Source of the DNA: Mucilaginibacter gotjawali
GTDB taxonomy: Bacteria > Bacteroidota > Bacteroidia > Sphingobacteriales > Sphingobacteriaceae
Direction of reading: 5' to 3'
DNA length: 64,000 nucleotides
Assembly: GCF_002355435.1 (NCBI RefSeq)
Contig: NZ_AP017313.1
Span: forward strand, 4,588,001-4,652,000
In this document: in pieces, positions 32,648 through 41,686 of the stretch
Numbering within the stretch: the first letter of the stretch is position 1
Layout of the letters: each line of letters begins with the position of its first letter
Position numbers and translations under genes: made by a program
Notes under the pieces: generated by a model
Told to the model about the DNA's origin: nothing
Seen by the model: the letters and a program-made list of their open reading frames with translations, nothing else
Databases searched by the model: none

Positions 32648-33358
32648 CTAAATCCCCGATCTGATACTATTAAACGGCAATCCCAAACCATTTGATGGGT
32701 ATTGGGCGAGTACGCTGTCTTTTATGGTAATATAGTCGCCGTTTTTATCCACCATCCATTTTTCAACGCCGCCGTCCACTATTTTCTGGGGAACGGTGGA
32801 AGAAACAATATTCCCTAATCCATCCACTTCAATTACAAAAAGCTGGTCGCGTTTGTCGGTTGGGTCCTTAAATGGGATGATCAGCGTTTTAGCATAGTCA
32901 TCCACAAATTTGCCAAGTACATTTTTACCCGTGATAACTACCGGCTGTTGTGAAAGTAATGTTTGGGCTTTCGCACTGTCTAACCCAAATTGCTGAAGGC
33001 GTACCGCGTTACCGTGATCGTCTTTTAATGAATCGGTTAATTTCACCTGTTTGTCAGCCAAATACCTTATTGATGCGTAGTAACTGTTATCTCCCGCGCT
33101 GATATCACTATTGCCGGGCAGCAGGAAATGAATCGCGAGGTTTTTTATTTGCGCACTGTCTGTTTTTATTTTTCCGGCTATCAGCACCAGTTGAGCAGTG
33201 GTTAACCGATTAGCAATATGCACATCCAGGGTAATTAGCGTATCGCTTTTAAATTCTTTAGAAATGGTATAATGCGGGATGTTTTGTGCCTTTTTTCCGC
33301 ACGAAAAAAATAGCATCAACAAACAACAAACCAGTATAGTATAATTCTTTTTTATCAT
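32648..33358 (-). CDS. Lipoprotein, unknown
   Basis: I do not recognise a family. Starting at MIKKNYTIL (33358) the product has about 236 residues with a lipobox LMLFFSC and a Lys-rich start. The mature part is alpha/beta, with HYTISKEFKSDT and the end FNSIRSGI. A longer frame from 33403 exists, but the extra 15 residues are Lys/Arg/Glu rich and precede the signal, so the shorter start is better. It follows the UbiD-family gene closely on the same strand and may be co-transcribed. A repeat-type tract spans the junction. Confidence 0.6.
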   Translation of the reverse strand: MIKKNYTILVCCLLMLFFSCGKKAQNIPHYTISKEFKSDTLITLDVHIANRLTTAQLVLIAGKIKTDSAQIKNLAIHFLLPGNSDISAGDNSYYASIRYLADKQVKLTDSLKDDHGNAVRLQQFGLDSAKAQTLLSQQPVVITGKNVLGKFVDDYAKTLIIPFKDPTDKRDQLFVIEVDGLGNIVSSTVPQKIVDGGVEKWMVDKNGDYITIKDSVLAQYPSNGLGLPFNSIRSGI

Positions 33359-33399
33359 CGTTCTCAAAAATAAAAACCTTTCACCTTTTTCCTTTACCC

Positions 33400-35238
33400 T
33401 CAAATAATCCCATACAAAGTTCCGCCCTTCTCCCCCATCTTATCCACCAGTTTTTCAACCTCCGGATCTTTTTCCAAAACCGGGGCATGGTGTGGCTTGA
33501 TGCGTGCATCAATGATCAGCGGCCCCTTGCAGCCCCAGTGTTTATTTTCAATAAAGCTGTTGATGCCATAAATATCATGCGACGGGTTGCTCCTTGTAAA
33601 GGTAACCCACACAAAATTATTTAGGTTTTGAGCTGTGAAGTCGGCATCATCGCACAAAACCATTAATGGAAGTCCGTCCAGGTCGGTGTCACCCAATTCT
33701 TCTTCCAAAATCTCAAAAATCAGCGGGGTATCGCTGTGTTTGATGTTTTTCGGCACCTTAACCGCCAGTACGCCGGGCATTACCATTTTGAAGTTTGCAA
33801 ACGGGCGGGGCAGTATAAAATCAGCGGGCAATTCTGCCCAAAGTTCTCGCTTAATTTCCCCTGCAACTGCAACGGCCACTTTACTGCCCGAATTAAGGCC
33901 GCTGCCGCTGTAATCCAGCGTATCGATACTGGTATTGGTATAAAAATGCAGGTCGCGGCTTAGGTCTATCCGTTGCAGGATATGTTTTAAAAATCCACCG
34001 ATGTCGTTTACATCAAGCTTTGGGTCATCTTCTTTCGAGGTGATAAAAAGGTATTTTGCCAGGCTCAGCTGTCCTTTACCTAAAATATGGTTGGCTATGG
34101 TCAGGATCTCCTGCGGCCTGCGTTCGTTTGAATAGGGCGTATAGCGCTCGCTGCCAATAGCAAACAACAATGGATGCACACCGGCTGCATCAACAGCGTT
34201 AACAGCGTGCAGGCCGGGGATTTCCTTCGGGATAGCAGAACCGGTGATCTCGTGAATCAACGCGCCAAAGCTGGTATCTTCCTGAGGAGGCCGCCCCACT
34301 ACGGTAAACGACCAGATAGCATCTTTCCGGTGATATACGTTATGCACCTTTAACAGCGGAAAAGGATGTTTTAAACTATAATATCCCAAATGATCGCCAA
34401 AAGGGCCTTCGGGTTTGTTGTCGTGCGGCATTACTGTTCCGGTGATTACAAAATCAGCATCGGCCGAAATGCAAAAACCTTCCTCATCATAAAAATAACG
34501 AAAACGGCGGTTACCTAAAGCCCCGGCGAAGGTCATTTCCGAGAGCCCTTCCGGCAATGGCATCACCGCGGCAACGGGATGCGACGGTGGGCCACCCACA
34601 AATATGCTCACCTTCAGCGGCTGTCCTTTGGCGTTGGCTTTGGTTTGATGAACGCCGATACCACGATGCAGCTGGTAATGCAAGCCGATCTCTTTATTCA
34701 AAATATAATCGTTACCGGCCAATTGAATGCGGTACATGCCCAGGTTGGCATTCATGATGCCGGGTTTATCTATATCTTCGGTATACACCTGCGGCATGGT
34801 AACGAAGGGCCCGCCATCTTTGGGCCAGTTAACAATTTGGGGGATATCGCTGATCCTGCATTTGGCAAAATTGACCTGCGCATTTTTGCCAACCTTCATA
34901 GGCAACGCAGATAATGCCGTTAAGGCAACATTGGCATATTTAAAAGGATGTTTGATAGCTTTAAGCGGATCAGATTTGAGTTCGACCAGGGTTTTCACTT
35001 TGTCCAGCGAATCCCTGAAAATAAACTTCGACCGCTCCAGCGTACCAAACAAATTGGATACAGCGGGAAACTTACTGCCCTTTACATTTTCAAAAAGGAT
35101 AGCCGGTCCGCCGTGCTCAAATACGCGCAAATGTATGGCCGCCATTTGCAAATAAGGGTCAACTTCTTCTTTTATCCGGATCAGATGACCATGCTTTTCA
35201 AGGTCGGTAATACAGGCTTGTAAACTTTTGTAGCTCAT
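33400..35238 (-). CDS. UbiD family decarboxylase
   Basis: The 612-residue protein matches UbiD-type decarboxylases in order: MSYKSLQACITDLEKHGHL, KCRISDIPQIVNWP, then HYQLHRGIGVHQTKA and GPFGDHLGYYSL. These use prenylated FMN, made by UbiX, to remove carboxyl groups from aromatic or unsaturated acids. In Bacteroidota the long form (about 610 residues) is usually tied to menaquinone synthesis by the futalosine path or to other decarboxylations; which applies here is not clear. UbiX is not next to it. A TAnnTTTG element lies about 12 bases upstream. Confidence 0.88.
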   Translation of the reverse strand: MSYKSLQACITDLEKHGHLIRIKEEVDPYLQMAAIHLRVFEHGGPAILFENVKGSKFPAVSNLFGTLERSKFIFRDSLDKVKTLVELKSDPLKAIKHPFKYANVALTALSALPMKVGKNAQVNFAKCRISDIPQIVNWPKDGGPFVTMPQVYTEDIDKPGIMNANLGMYRIQLAGNDYILNKEIGLHYQLHRGIGVHQTKANAKGQPLKVSIFVGGPPSHPVAAVMPLPEGLSEMTFAGALGNRRFRYFYDEEGFCISADADFVITGTVMPHDNKPEGPFGDHLGYYSLKHPFPLLKVHNVYHRKDAIWSFTVVGRPPQEDTSFGALIHEITGSAIPKEIPGLHAVNAVDAAGVHPLLFAIGSERYTPYSNERRPQEILTIANHILGKGQLSLAKYLFITSKEDDPKLDVNDIGGFLKHILQRIDLSRDLHFYTNTSIDTLDYSGSGLNSGSKVAVAVAGEIKRELWAELPADFILPRPFANFKMVMPGVLAVKVPKNIKHSDTPLIFEILEEELGDTDLDGLPLMVLCDDADFTAQNLNNFVWVTFTRSNPSHDIYGINSFIENKHWGCKGPLIIDARIKPHHAPVLEKDPEVEKLVDKMGEKGGTLYGII

Positions 35239-35249
35239 AGTTGATGCCG

Positions 35250-35257
35250 CAAATGTA
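35250..35257 (-). promoter_or_regulatory. Candidate -7 element for the UbiD-family gene
   Basis: On the minus strand TACATTTG matches TAnnTTTG, about 12 bases before the start, leaving a leader of only a few bases. Confidence 0.45.
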
Positions 35258-35408
35258 CGAATTGGGAAGAGGTAATACGGTGGATAAGGTTATGAATATA
35301 AAAAAGCAGACAGCGAACGGCTAAAATTTTACCTTTTGTTAATAAACGCAATTACTCGCCTAAATCCATAGACAAACATTAAAGTAAGCCCCTAAAAAAA
35401 GTTATTAT

Positions 35409-35416
35409 TACTTTTG
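35409..35416 (+). promoter_or_regulatory. Candidate -7 element for the TauE/SafE gene
   Basis: TACTTTTG matches TAnnTTTG, 27 bases before the ATG at 35443. Confidence 0.4.
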
Positions 35417-35442
35417 CGGCGACAGATAACCGGCTTATTTAT

Positions 35443-36279
35443 ATGACCATACTGGTATTTACCCTGATCATTCTTATCGGCGCCTATTTTGCAGGTTTAC
35501 TTGGTTCATTAACCGGTTTGGGTGGCGGCTTTGTGATCATCCCATTACTGACACTGGTTTTGCATGTCGATATCCATTATGCCATTGGTGCGTCGCTTGT
35601 TTCTGTTATCGCTACCTCTTCGGGTTCGGCAGCGGCGTTTGTGAAAGAGGGAATCACCAATTTACGGCTGGGTATGTTTTTGGAGATCGCTACAACCGCA
35701 GGCGCCATGTGCGGGGCCATACTGGCAACGCATATCCCAACCAGTTATATTGCCGTAATATTCGGGCTGATATTGATATTTTCGGCGCTGCTTTCATTAA
35801 AAAAGAAAGCGGAAAATATAGTACGCGAAAAAAGCTACCTGGCCGAAAAATTAAAGCTCAGCGGCAGCTATCCGGGCAATAACGGAGCAATTGATTACAG
35901 TGTAACCCGGGTTGGCGGCGGTTTTGTGATGATGATCTTTGCGGGCATCATATCGGGCCTGCTGGGCATTGGCTCCGGCGCTTTAAAAGTGATTGCGATG
36001 GATACCATTATGCGCATCCCCTTCAAGGTATCAACTACTACAAGTAATTTCATGATCGGTGTTACTGCATCAGCCAGCGCGGTGGTTTATTTGCAACGGG
36101 GCTATATCAGCCCGGGCCTGTCAATGCCGGTAGTGATCGGTGTGCTGGCAGGCGCATTTACCGGCTCGAAAATATTGGTACAATCAACCTCATCCAGGTG
36201 GCTGAGGTATATTTTTGCGATTGTAATTTCGGCGCTGGCGGTACAAATGATCTATCACGGGGTAACGGGAAAAATATAG
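35443..36279 (+). CDS. TauE/SafE family permease
   Basis: The 278-residue membrane protein has about eight helices in two halves with the family pattern: AGLLGSLTGLGGGFVIIPLL near the N-terminus and GIISGLLGIGSGALKVIAMD in the second half, each with the GxGGG/GIGSG loop. TauE/SafE proteins export sulfite or organosulfonates, and some carry other anions. The substrate is unknown. The DUF1634 gene downstream is a frequent partner, suggesting a two-component transporter. A repeat tract lies between the two. Confidence 0.88.
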   Translation: MTILVFTLIILIGAYFAGLLGSLTGLGGGFVIIPLLTLVLHVDIHYAIGASLVSVIATSSGSAAAFVKEGITNLRLGMFLEIATTAGAMCGAILATHIPTSYIAVIFGLILIFSALLSLKKKAENIVREKSYLAEKLKLSGSYPGNNGAIDYSVTRVGGGFVMMIFAGIISGLLGIGSGALKVIAMDTIMRIPFKVSTTTSNFMIGVTASASAVVYLQRGYISPGLSMPVVIGVLAGAFTGSKILVQSTSSRWLRYIFAIVISALAVQMIYHGVTGKI

Positions 36280-36285
36280 TTAAAT

Positions 36286-36386
36286 TAGTTGATTAAGTTG
36301 GATCGGGTTGATTAGGTTATCAAATGGCGTTTACTTTTTTGATTTTAACTTAATCAACAACTCTCTTAATCAACTCAATCAACTTA
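36286..36386. repeat. Intergenic inverted repeat with a TTGATTAAGTTG word
   Basis: Left arm about 36288-36320 (TTAGTTGATTAAGTTGGATC) and right arm about 36348-36386 (AACTTAATCAACAACTCTCT onward) are inverse copies of the same word seen at 7864-7971 and near 8955 and 10018. It separates the TauE and DUF1634 genes. Confidence 0.7.
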
Positions 36387-36395
36387 AAAACAGAC

Positions 36396-36776
36396 ATGAC
36401 AAAATTTAAAGACAAAGACATGCAATTATTGCTGGGCCAGGTTTTGAGAGCCGGAACAATAATATCCATCAGCATCGTTTTTATTGGCGGCATCTTTTAT
36501 TTGGTTAGGCACGGTCATTCGATAGCCAATTACAAAGTATTTAACGGCATACCCGATTTTGTGCAGCATCCGTCAGGCATAATTTATGGGATTTTGAATA
36601 TTAAAGGCCAGGCTATAATCCAGTTCGGTATTGTACTGCTTATAGCCACACCCATCATGAGGGTAGTGTTTTCGACAATCGGTTTTGTGCTCGAAAAAGA
36701 TTACATGTATGTGGCCATCAGCCTGGTGGTTTTATCCATTATCTTTTTTAGTATGATGACCGGGCGGGCAGGATAA
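36396..36776 (+). CDS. DUF1634 membrane protein, TauE/SafE partner
   Basis: The 126-residue protein begins MTKFKDKDMQLLLGQVLRAG, then has three helices (about residues 22-42, 65-88 and 98-119). The LLGQVLRAGTIIS start is typical of DUF1634, which often follows TauE/SafE permeases and may be an accessory subunit. It is likely an inner-membrane protein. Function is unknown. Confidence 0.8.
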   Translation: MTKFKDKDMQLLLGQVLRAGTIISISIVFIGGIFYLVRHGHSIANYKVFNGIPDFVQHPSGIIYGILNIKGQAIIQFGIVLLIATPIMRVVFSTIGFVLEKDYMYVAISLVVLSIIFFSMMTGRAG

Positions 36777-37144
36777 TTAACCTGTTGCTGTATCACTCCT
36801 GAGTCGGCGCTTGTTCTTAAGTCTAAAGTTAAAAGTGAGAAGTGAGAAAAACGTAAAATTTCGACTTGGGACTTCCGGCAAAAGACTGCAGGCATCAACA
36901 CTAGTGTCCTGTCAATCATAAATTAACCTATCGTCAATCTATAAGTTCATTGAAGGGAAAAAGCACAAAAAGGGTTTACAAAAGGTTTACACTTTCAGGA
37001 ATTTAAATTTTGTAAATACCTAACAATAAGATATTTACACATTAAACCATCACAACAGGGTTTACACTATCTTAGATAACATCCTCCAGGCATTTTTAAG
37101 CTTTTCTGATAAAAAACCGAACGTCAATTTATTATGGCATGAAA
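36777..37144. other. Gene-free gap (368 bp) with GGTTTACA words
   Basis: No convincing frame. The right half repeats GGTTTACA/GTTTACACT (about 36975-36990 and 37055-37070), and TTTACACATTAAACC lies between. The left part has an AAGTCTAAAGTTAAAAGTGA-type iterated stretch. The repeats could be binding sites for a regulator of the receptor-like gene that ends here, but that gene reads towards this gap, so they could equally be a terminator region. Confidence 0.4.
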
Positions 37145-39583
37145 CTAGTTCTCTTTACTGTTCAGCCTGTTTTGTTCTTCTTCGTTTCCGGTAGGGTGTG
37201 TAATTGTTTTAAAGGTTGTTTTACCGAAGCGGTAAGTAAAGGCCAGCTTCACCACCTGCGTTTCTATTTTATCCACGACTGAAAAGTTCAGGTTCTGGTA
37301 ATTGGTATTGAACCTGTCTCGCAGGGTGTTAAAAATATCGGTCATGCTTAACTTCAACGTACCCCTTTTATCAAATAGTTGTGTGCTGATGTAACCATCT
37401 GCGTAGTAGTTTGCTTTAAACTGGCTTATACCATAAAAACTCGGCGTTTCATAAAACCCGATCAGCCCTGCCGAAATCGAATTACTGATCTTAAAACTCT
37501 GACTGCCAGATAAAATAATATCCTTGGTTCCCTTGTTTAAATTGCCGTTTTGCGGATAGGCTACATACCGCTGGTAAGATGCATCCAGTTTAAAATCGGC
37601 CCTCCACCAGTTGGTAAATGTTACCGGCGCTAAAAGCCTCAATCCCACATTATAAATAGTACCAAAATTTTTCGGGATATTGATGTTTACCTTAGTGGTG
37701 TCATTTTGAACGTAATACCTGAATTCATAGGCTTCGGTGGTAGTATTGCTGTATAAGGTAGCAGCAAATGATTTATTGTGACTATAGGTCAGTTCAATAT
37801 TCGTTGTGTATTCCGGTCTCAGGCTGGGGTTTCCCGATCGATAATCATACAGGTCGATATAATATAGAAATGGGTTCACATCTTCATAACCGGGCCGCTT
37901 TGTAGTACGGTTAAAACTTAGCGAATATTCGTTTTTATCGTCAGCTTTATATGCCATCAACAGGCTTGGTAACAAATCAATATAATTGTAATTAACTACC
38001 TGGCCCCAGGTGTCAGAAATTCCTTTGGCTACGGTTTGAACGGCACGCAGTCCCACCGTCAGGTCAAACTTGTTCATCCTGGTTTGGTAATCCGCATAGG
38101 CCGCATTAACGTTTTCAGTATATTTAAAGTGATCGCTGTAATTAGGATCGCTGGTGTACACGCCATTTATCAGGGGGCCAAACAACAGGTCGTTAGTGCT
38201 AACAACATTGCTAAATTTAAGCCCCGCTTCAAATTTCGATGTTTTCGAGACAGGATCCACAAAATCGATCATGGAAACCATTTGCCGGATATTTGACGGC
38301 GATGAATTCTGCAGTAACAATGGCGCACCGGTCGGGTTTCCGGAAGCATCAAAAAAAGTATTTGTTATGTACTCGGTTGAACTTCGGTTATTGGTGGTGT
38401 AGTTAATATTCGCAGAAAGCGTTTCCCCCGCGCTATCCAGTTTTCCACTATAATTAATGTTATAGTTTACGCGCGTAATATTTCTATCAGGGCTTGAATT
38501 GGCAATTACCGTAGAATCAAAAACCGACTGGTGATAAATTTTTAAAGAGTTATTTTTCACAAAATCATTGTCAGTTAATGAGCCGTTCACTAAAAAACCA
38601 ATAGTTTGGGTTTTGGACAGGTAAAAATCGGCGCCAAGGCCAAAATTATCGATTGCCCTGCCGACAACGCTTTTATAGTCGGAATGATAGTGGCTTAATA
38701 TCTCGTTGAAATCCACATCCCGGTCGGTAGTAATGGTATGAAGTTCCTTATTTTTAGTAATGCTGTAGTTTCCAAAGATATTTACCTTGTCAGTACGGTT
38801 ATTAAACACAATCCCCGCATTGCTTTTATAATATTTACCATAACCGGCCACTCCGGTAAATGAGCCATTAAATCCGGTGTTTTTTCCTTTCTTCAGGATG
38901 ATATTGATAATACCTCCGCTTGACGCATCGTTTTTTGCGGAACCAGCGGTAATCAGTTCAATCCTGTCGATGGTGTTGGCCTGGATGCCCCTTAAAACGC
39001 TCGCAAGATCCTCGCCGGTTAAATTGGCGGGTACATCATTGATAGTGATCAATGCATTCTGACGCCCGATAATGTTGATATTATTGCTGTTATCAACTCT
39101 TACACCGGGCGTCTCCCGTAAAATATCAAAGGCAGAATTCCCCTGGGCGCTTAAACTGTTCTGAACATTAAGGATAAGCTTACCGGGCTGGGCTTCAAGT
39201 TCAGGGCGGGTGCTGTTTATGGTTACCCCGCTAAGTTTTTGTATGGTGAGCTTTAAAAAAATATCCGGCGTGGTAAAGATCTGCCCGGATTTTACCGGGT
39301 AGGGTCCCGAATATAATTTTTCGCAACCGGCTTTGCTTACCAGGATGAGGTAGTCGCCCGCATTGATATTTGCAAATTCAAAAACGCCGTTTATGCCCGC
39401 TGCTGCGGTATTGACGATGGAGGAATCTTTATATTTTATCAGGATGATAGTTGCGCCTTCGGCAGATATGTTATTCTCTGCTAATATTTTGCCTCTTATG
39501 GCCGTAACATTTACCTGTGCATGTAAATTATAAAAAAAACACGACAGGAACGCTGACAATAAGCACCCGACTAAAAACTTCAT
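37145..39583 (-). CDS. Outer-membrane beta-barrel protein, TonB-receptor-like
   Basis: The 812-residue protein has a signal peptide, a CarboxypepD_reg-like beta-sandwich (about residues 25-110, NVTAIRGKILAENN), a TonB plug region (about 120-230, RETPGVRVDNSNNINIIGR) and a large outer-membrane barrel of the OMP_b-brl_3 type (about 240-800). Such proteins take up siderophores, peptides or sugars or act in signalling. No SusD partner is next to it, so it is not a SusC of a classical PUL. Its substrate is unknown. The C-terminal residues are charged rather than the classic barrel end. Confidence 0.88.
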   Translation of the reverse strand: MKFLVGCLLSAFLSCFFYNLHAQVNVTAIRGKILAENNISAEGATIILIKYKDSSIVNTAAAGINGVFEFANINAGDYLILVSKAGCEKLYSGPYPVKSGQIFTTPDIFLKLTIQKLSGVTINSTRPELEAQPGKLILNVQNSLSAQGNSAFDILRETPGVRVDNSNNINIIGRQNALITINDVPANLTGEDLASVLRGIQANTIDRIELITAGSAKNDASSGGIINIILKKGKNTGFNGSFTGVAGYGKYYKSNAGIVFNNRTDKVNIFGNYSITKNKELHTITTDRDVDFNEILSHYHSDYKSVVGRAIDNFGLGADFYLSKTQTIGFLVNGSLTDNDFVKNNSLKIYHQSVFDSTVIANSSPDRNITRVNYNINYSGKLDSAGETLSANINYTTNNRSSTEYITNTFFDASGNPTGAPLLLQNSSPSNIRQMVSMIDFVDPVSKTSKFEAGLKFSNVVSTNDLLFGPLINGVYTSDPNYSDHFKYTENVNAAYADYQTRMNKFDLTVGLRAVQTVAKGISDTWGQVVNYNYIDLLPSLLMAYKADDKNEYSLSFNRTTKRPGYEDVNPFLYYIDLYDYRSGNPSLRPEYTTNIELTYSHNKSFAATLYSNTTTEAYEFRYYVQNDTTKVNINIPKNFGTIYNVGLRLLAPVTFTNWWRADFKLDASYQRYVAYPQNGNLNKGTKDIILSGSQSFKISNSISAGLIGFYETPSFYGISQFKANYYADGYISTQLFDKRGTLKLSMTDIFNTLRDRFNTNYQNLNFSVVDKIETQVVKLAFTYRFGKTTFKTITHPTGNEEEQNRLNSKEN

Positions 39584-39915
39584 TAATAGTTTGTGTAGAA
39601 AATATCTATAAAAATTATCCTTTAATTAAATCGCCCACAATATACCAACAATAATTTAGCCGATAAATTTAATGAGCGAAATATTATAGCAATTACACCA
39701 ATGAGTTTATTGGACATATCAAGTGGCATATTATCTATACCAATAAGCATATTGTCCCGCTATTCTAAAATATACCTGTTTGCCCGGCAGATTATACCGT
39801 ATTTAAATATCAGGCAGTATACATATTTCGTCCCCTGAAAATTATAAAAATGCAAAAAATAGATTTCTTTTCAATATTGCTTTAAATTTACCGCGGCCAA
39901 AGAGCCATAAAATTA
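39584..39915. other. Gene-free gap (332 bp), AT-rich
   Basis: Separates the divergent outer-membrane gene and the HipA-like gene. No frame above 60 codons and no clean terminator. Repeated CATATTxTC/ACCAAT-type words occur near 39695-39760 but do not form a strong palindrome. Both promoters probably lie here. Confidence 0.4.
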
Positions 39916-40713
39916 ATGAATTTTAGTTTGCCACAATTACGCACCGTTAATGTTACCCGTTATGTTACGCCATTGCGCGAAGGTGGCTCTTTACCTGCCA
40001 TAGCCGAAGCGGATGACGGTTTTTTGTATGTACTGAAATTCCGTGGTGCAGGACAAGGCAGCAGGGCATTAATAGCAGAATTGATCGGCGGCGAAATTGC
40101 ACGCGCGCTGGGCCTTAAAGTGCCTGAGATTGTTTTTGCCAACCTGGACGAAGCATTTGGGCGCACTGAACCGGATGAGGAGATCCAGGACCTGCTTAAA
40201 GCAAGTGTCGGGCTAAACCTGGCCCTGCATTACCTTTCGGGCGCCATCACGTTCGACCCGGCAATTACCCGTCTGGATGCAAAACCTGCTTCGCAAATTG
40301 TTTGGCTCGATTGCTTGCTAATGAATGTTGACCGTACGCCGCGCAATACCAATATGCTTACCTGGCATAAAGAATTATGGCTGATTGATCATGGCGCCGC
40401 GTTATATTTTCATCACTCATGGGATAACTGGCGCGAACAGGCCAAACGCCCCTTTATACTGGTAAAGGACCATGTATTACTACCGGGGGCTACAGAATTG
40501 GAAACCGTTGACGCGGAGTTCAAGGCGATACTTACACCCGAACGCATCAAAGCAATTGTAGCATTGGTACCTGATGAATGGCTGACCGGGGAAACTACAT
40601 TCAGCTCTCCCCACGAATACCGTGAAGCCTATGCAGAATTTTTGCTGACCAGGATAGCCCATTCAGAAATTTTTATTAAAGAAGCTCAGCATGCAGCAGG
40701 AATACTTATTTGA
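39916..40713 (+). CDS. HipA-like kinase (HipA_2 type)
   Basis: The 265-residue protein matches the short HipA-like kinase family. Key residues are visible: Lys41 in LYVLKF for ATP, Asp139 and Asn144 in MNVDRTPRNTNM as the catalytic loop, and Asp158 in LIDHG as the metal ligand. It lacks the N-terminal extra domain of E. coli HipA and has no HipB next to it. It overlaps the DUF3037 gene by 23 bases. Kinase activity is likely; the substrate is unknown. Members could phosphorylate tRNA synthetases or other proteins, but that is inference. Confidence 0.85.
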   Translation: MNFSLPQLRTVNVTRYVTPLREGGSLPAIAEADDGFLYVLKFRGAGQGSRALIAELIGGEIARALGLKVPEIVFANLDEAFGRTEPDEEIQDLLKASVGLNLALHYLSGAITFDPAITRLDAKPASQIVWLDCLLMNVDRTPRNTNMLTWHKELWLIDHGAALYFHHSWDNWREQAKRPFILVKDHVLLPGATELETVDAEFKAILTPERIKAIVALVPDEWLTGETTFSSPHEYREAYAEFLLTRIAHSEIFIKEAQHAAGILI

Positions 40714-41074
40714 ATATGCCGTGATCCGCGTGGTGCCAAGGGTTGAGCGCGAAGAATTTCTGAATATAGGGGTGATTGTTTTTTGCGCCAAACAAAAATT
40801 CCTCCAGGCCAGGTACCTGCTGGATGAGAAACGGCTGAAAGCTTTTGCCCCCGGCCTTGACCTGGCCGAATTGAAAGAGCATATCTGCTCCATTGAACGA
40901 ATCTGCATCGGCGGCAAAGACGCGGGCCCTATCGGTAAACTGGATATCGCCTCCCGCTTTCGCTGGCTCACAGCTACCCGCAGTACCATCGTGCAAACCT
41001 CAAAAGTACATCCCGGTTTTTGCAAAGATGCGGGGCAAACGCTGGAAAGGTTATTTGGGCAATTGGTAGTTTGA
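40691..41074 (+). CDS. DUF3037 protein, partner of the HipA-like kinase
   Basis: The 127-residue protein matches DUF3037: EYAVIRVVPRVEREEFLNIG (about residues 8-27) and the end with RFRWLTATRSTIVQTSKVHPG. Function is unknown. It overlaps the HipA-like gene by 23 bases in another frame, so the two are translationally coupled. The pair recurs in other bacteria, suggesting a regulator/substrate or toxin-antitoxin-like partnership. It has no DNA-binding domain that I can see. Confidence 0.85.
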   Translation: MQQEYLFEYAVIRVVPRVEREEFLNIGVIVFCAKQKFLQARYLLDEKRLKAFAPGLDLAELKEHICSIERICIGGKDAGPIGKLDIASRFRWLTATRSTIVQTSKVHPGFCKDAGQTLERLFGQLVV

Positions 41075-41155
41075 TTAAGTAAAAAGTTCGGCGGGGCCAT
41101 AGTTGAGCCAGTTTCGGATTGCAAAAGCCACCGGTTGTTGTAAAAGAAAAGTTAA

Positions 41156-41533
41156 TTATTTCTTCCTCTCTTCAATTTCTGTCTCAACCCGCACTTTTTT
41201 CAAATCAATCCTGATCAACGCGAACAAACTCATATACACATTAGCAATAAATACCAGTGCGAACCCAGCTATTAAATAGCCCCGCCAGTCATTAAACAGT
41301 AACTGAAAATGGGTGATAAACAACATGATAGCAACAATATAATGGCTAAAGCAATATTCGCAGGTAAAAAGGTAAAAAAACTTGCGCTCGGCAATGGTTT
41401 TGCCGTTATGGCAGCGTTTAGCGCAATACTCCCGCGGCTCACGAAAAACTTCTTCGTGAGTAACGGTCCAGGCAATGCAGGCAATTGGTATCGCCAGTGT
41501 AAATAACCAGGCAATTTGAGTACTTAATTCCAT
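41156..41533 (-). CDS. Small membrane protein with a Cys4 loop, unknown
   Basis: The 125-residue protein has three helices (about residues 5-25, 62-80 and 86-108). Between the first and second lies a cysteine-rich loop: REYCAKRC and FTCEYCFSHY, a C-x3-C and C-x2-C pair that could bind metal or form disulfides. The C-terminus is highly charged (KKVRVETEIEERKK). I do not recognise a characterised family. It stands between the DUF3037 gene and the hydrolase gene, convergent with the former. Confidence 0.55.
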   Translation of the reverse strand: MELSTQIAWLFTLAIPIACIAWTVTHEEVFREPREYCAKRCHNGKTIAERKFFYLFTCEYCFSHYIVAIMLFITHFQLLFNDWRGYLIAGFALVFIANVYMSLFALIRIDLKKVRVETEIEERKK

Positions 41534-41686
41534 AAACTGATAATACTGAATTTTATCAAAAGGTTTTGCAATAGTTGAAAAGCAGCAATTTAAGCCACCT
41601 GAAATGTTATTTAAAAGGATGAAAGCGAAAACCTGCCCGATTTTTTATTAATTTCGGAGCTGTAAATTTTTTACTGATTATACCTG

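Noticed and set aside
37145..39583. Calling the outer-membrane barrel a SusC of a polysaccharide locus
   Set aside because: There is no SusD next to it, and the barrel type is OMP_b-brl_3 rather than SusC-specific.
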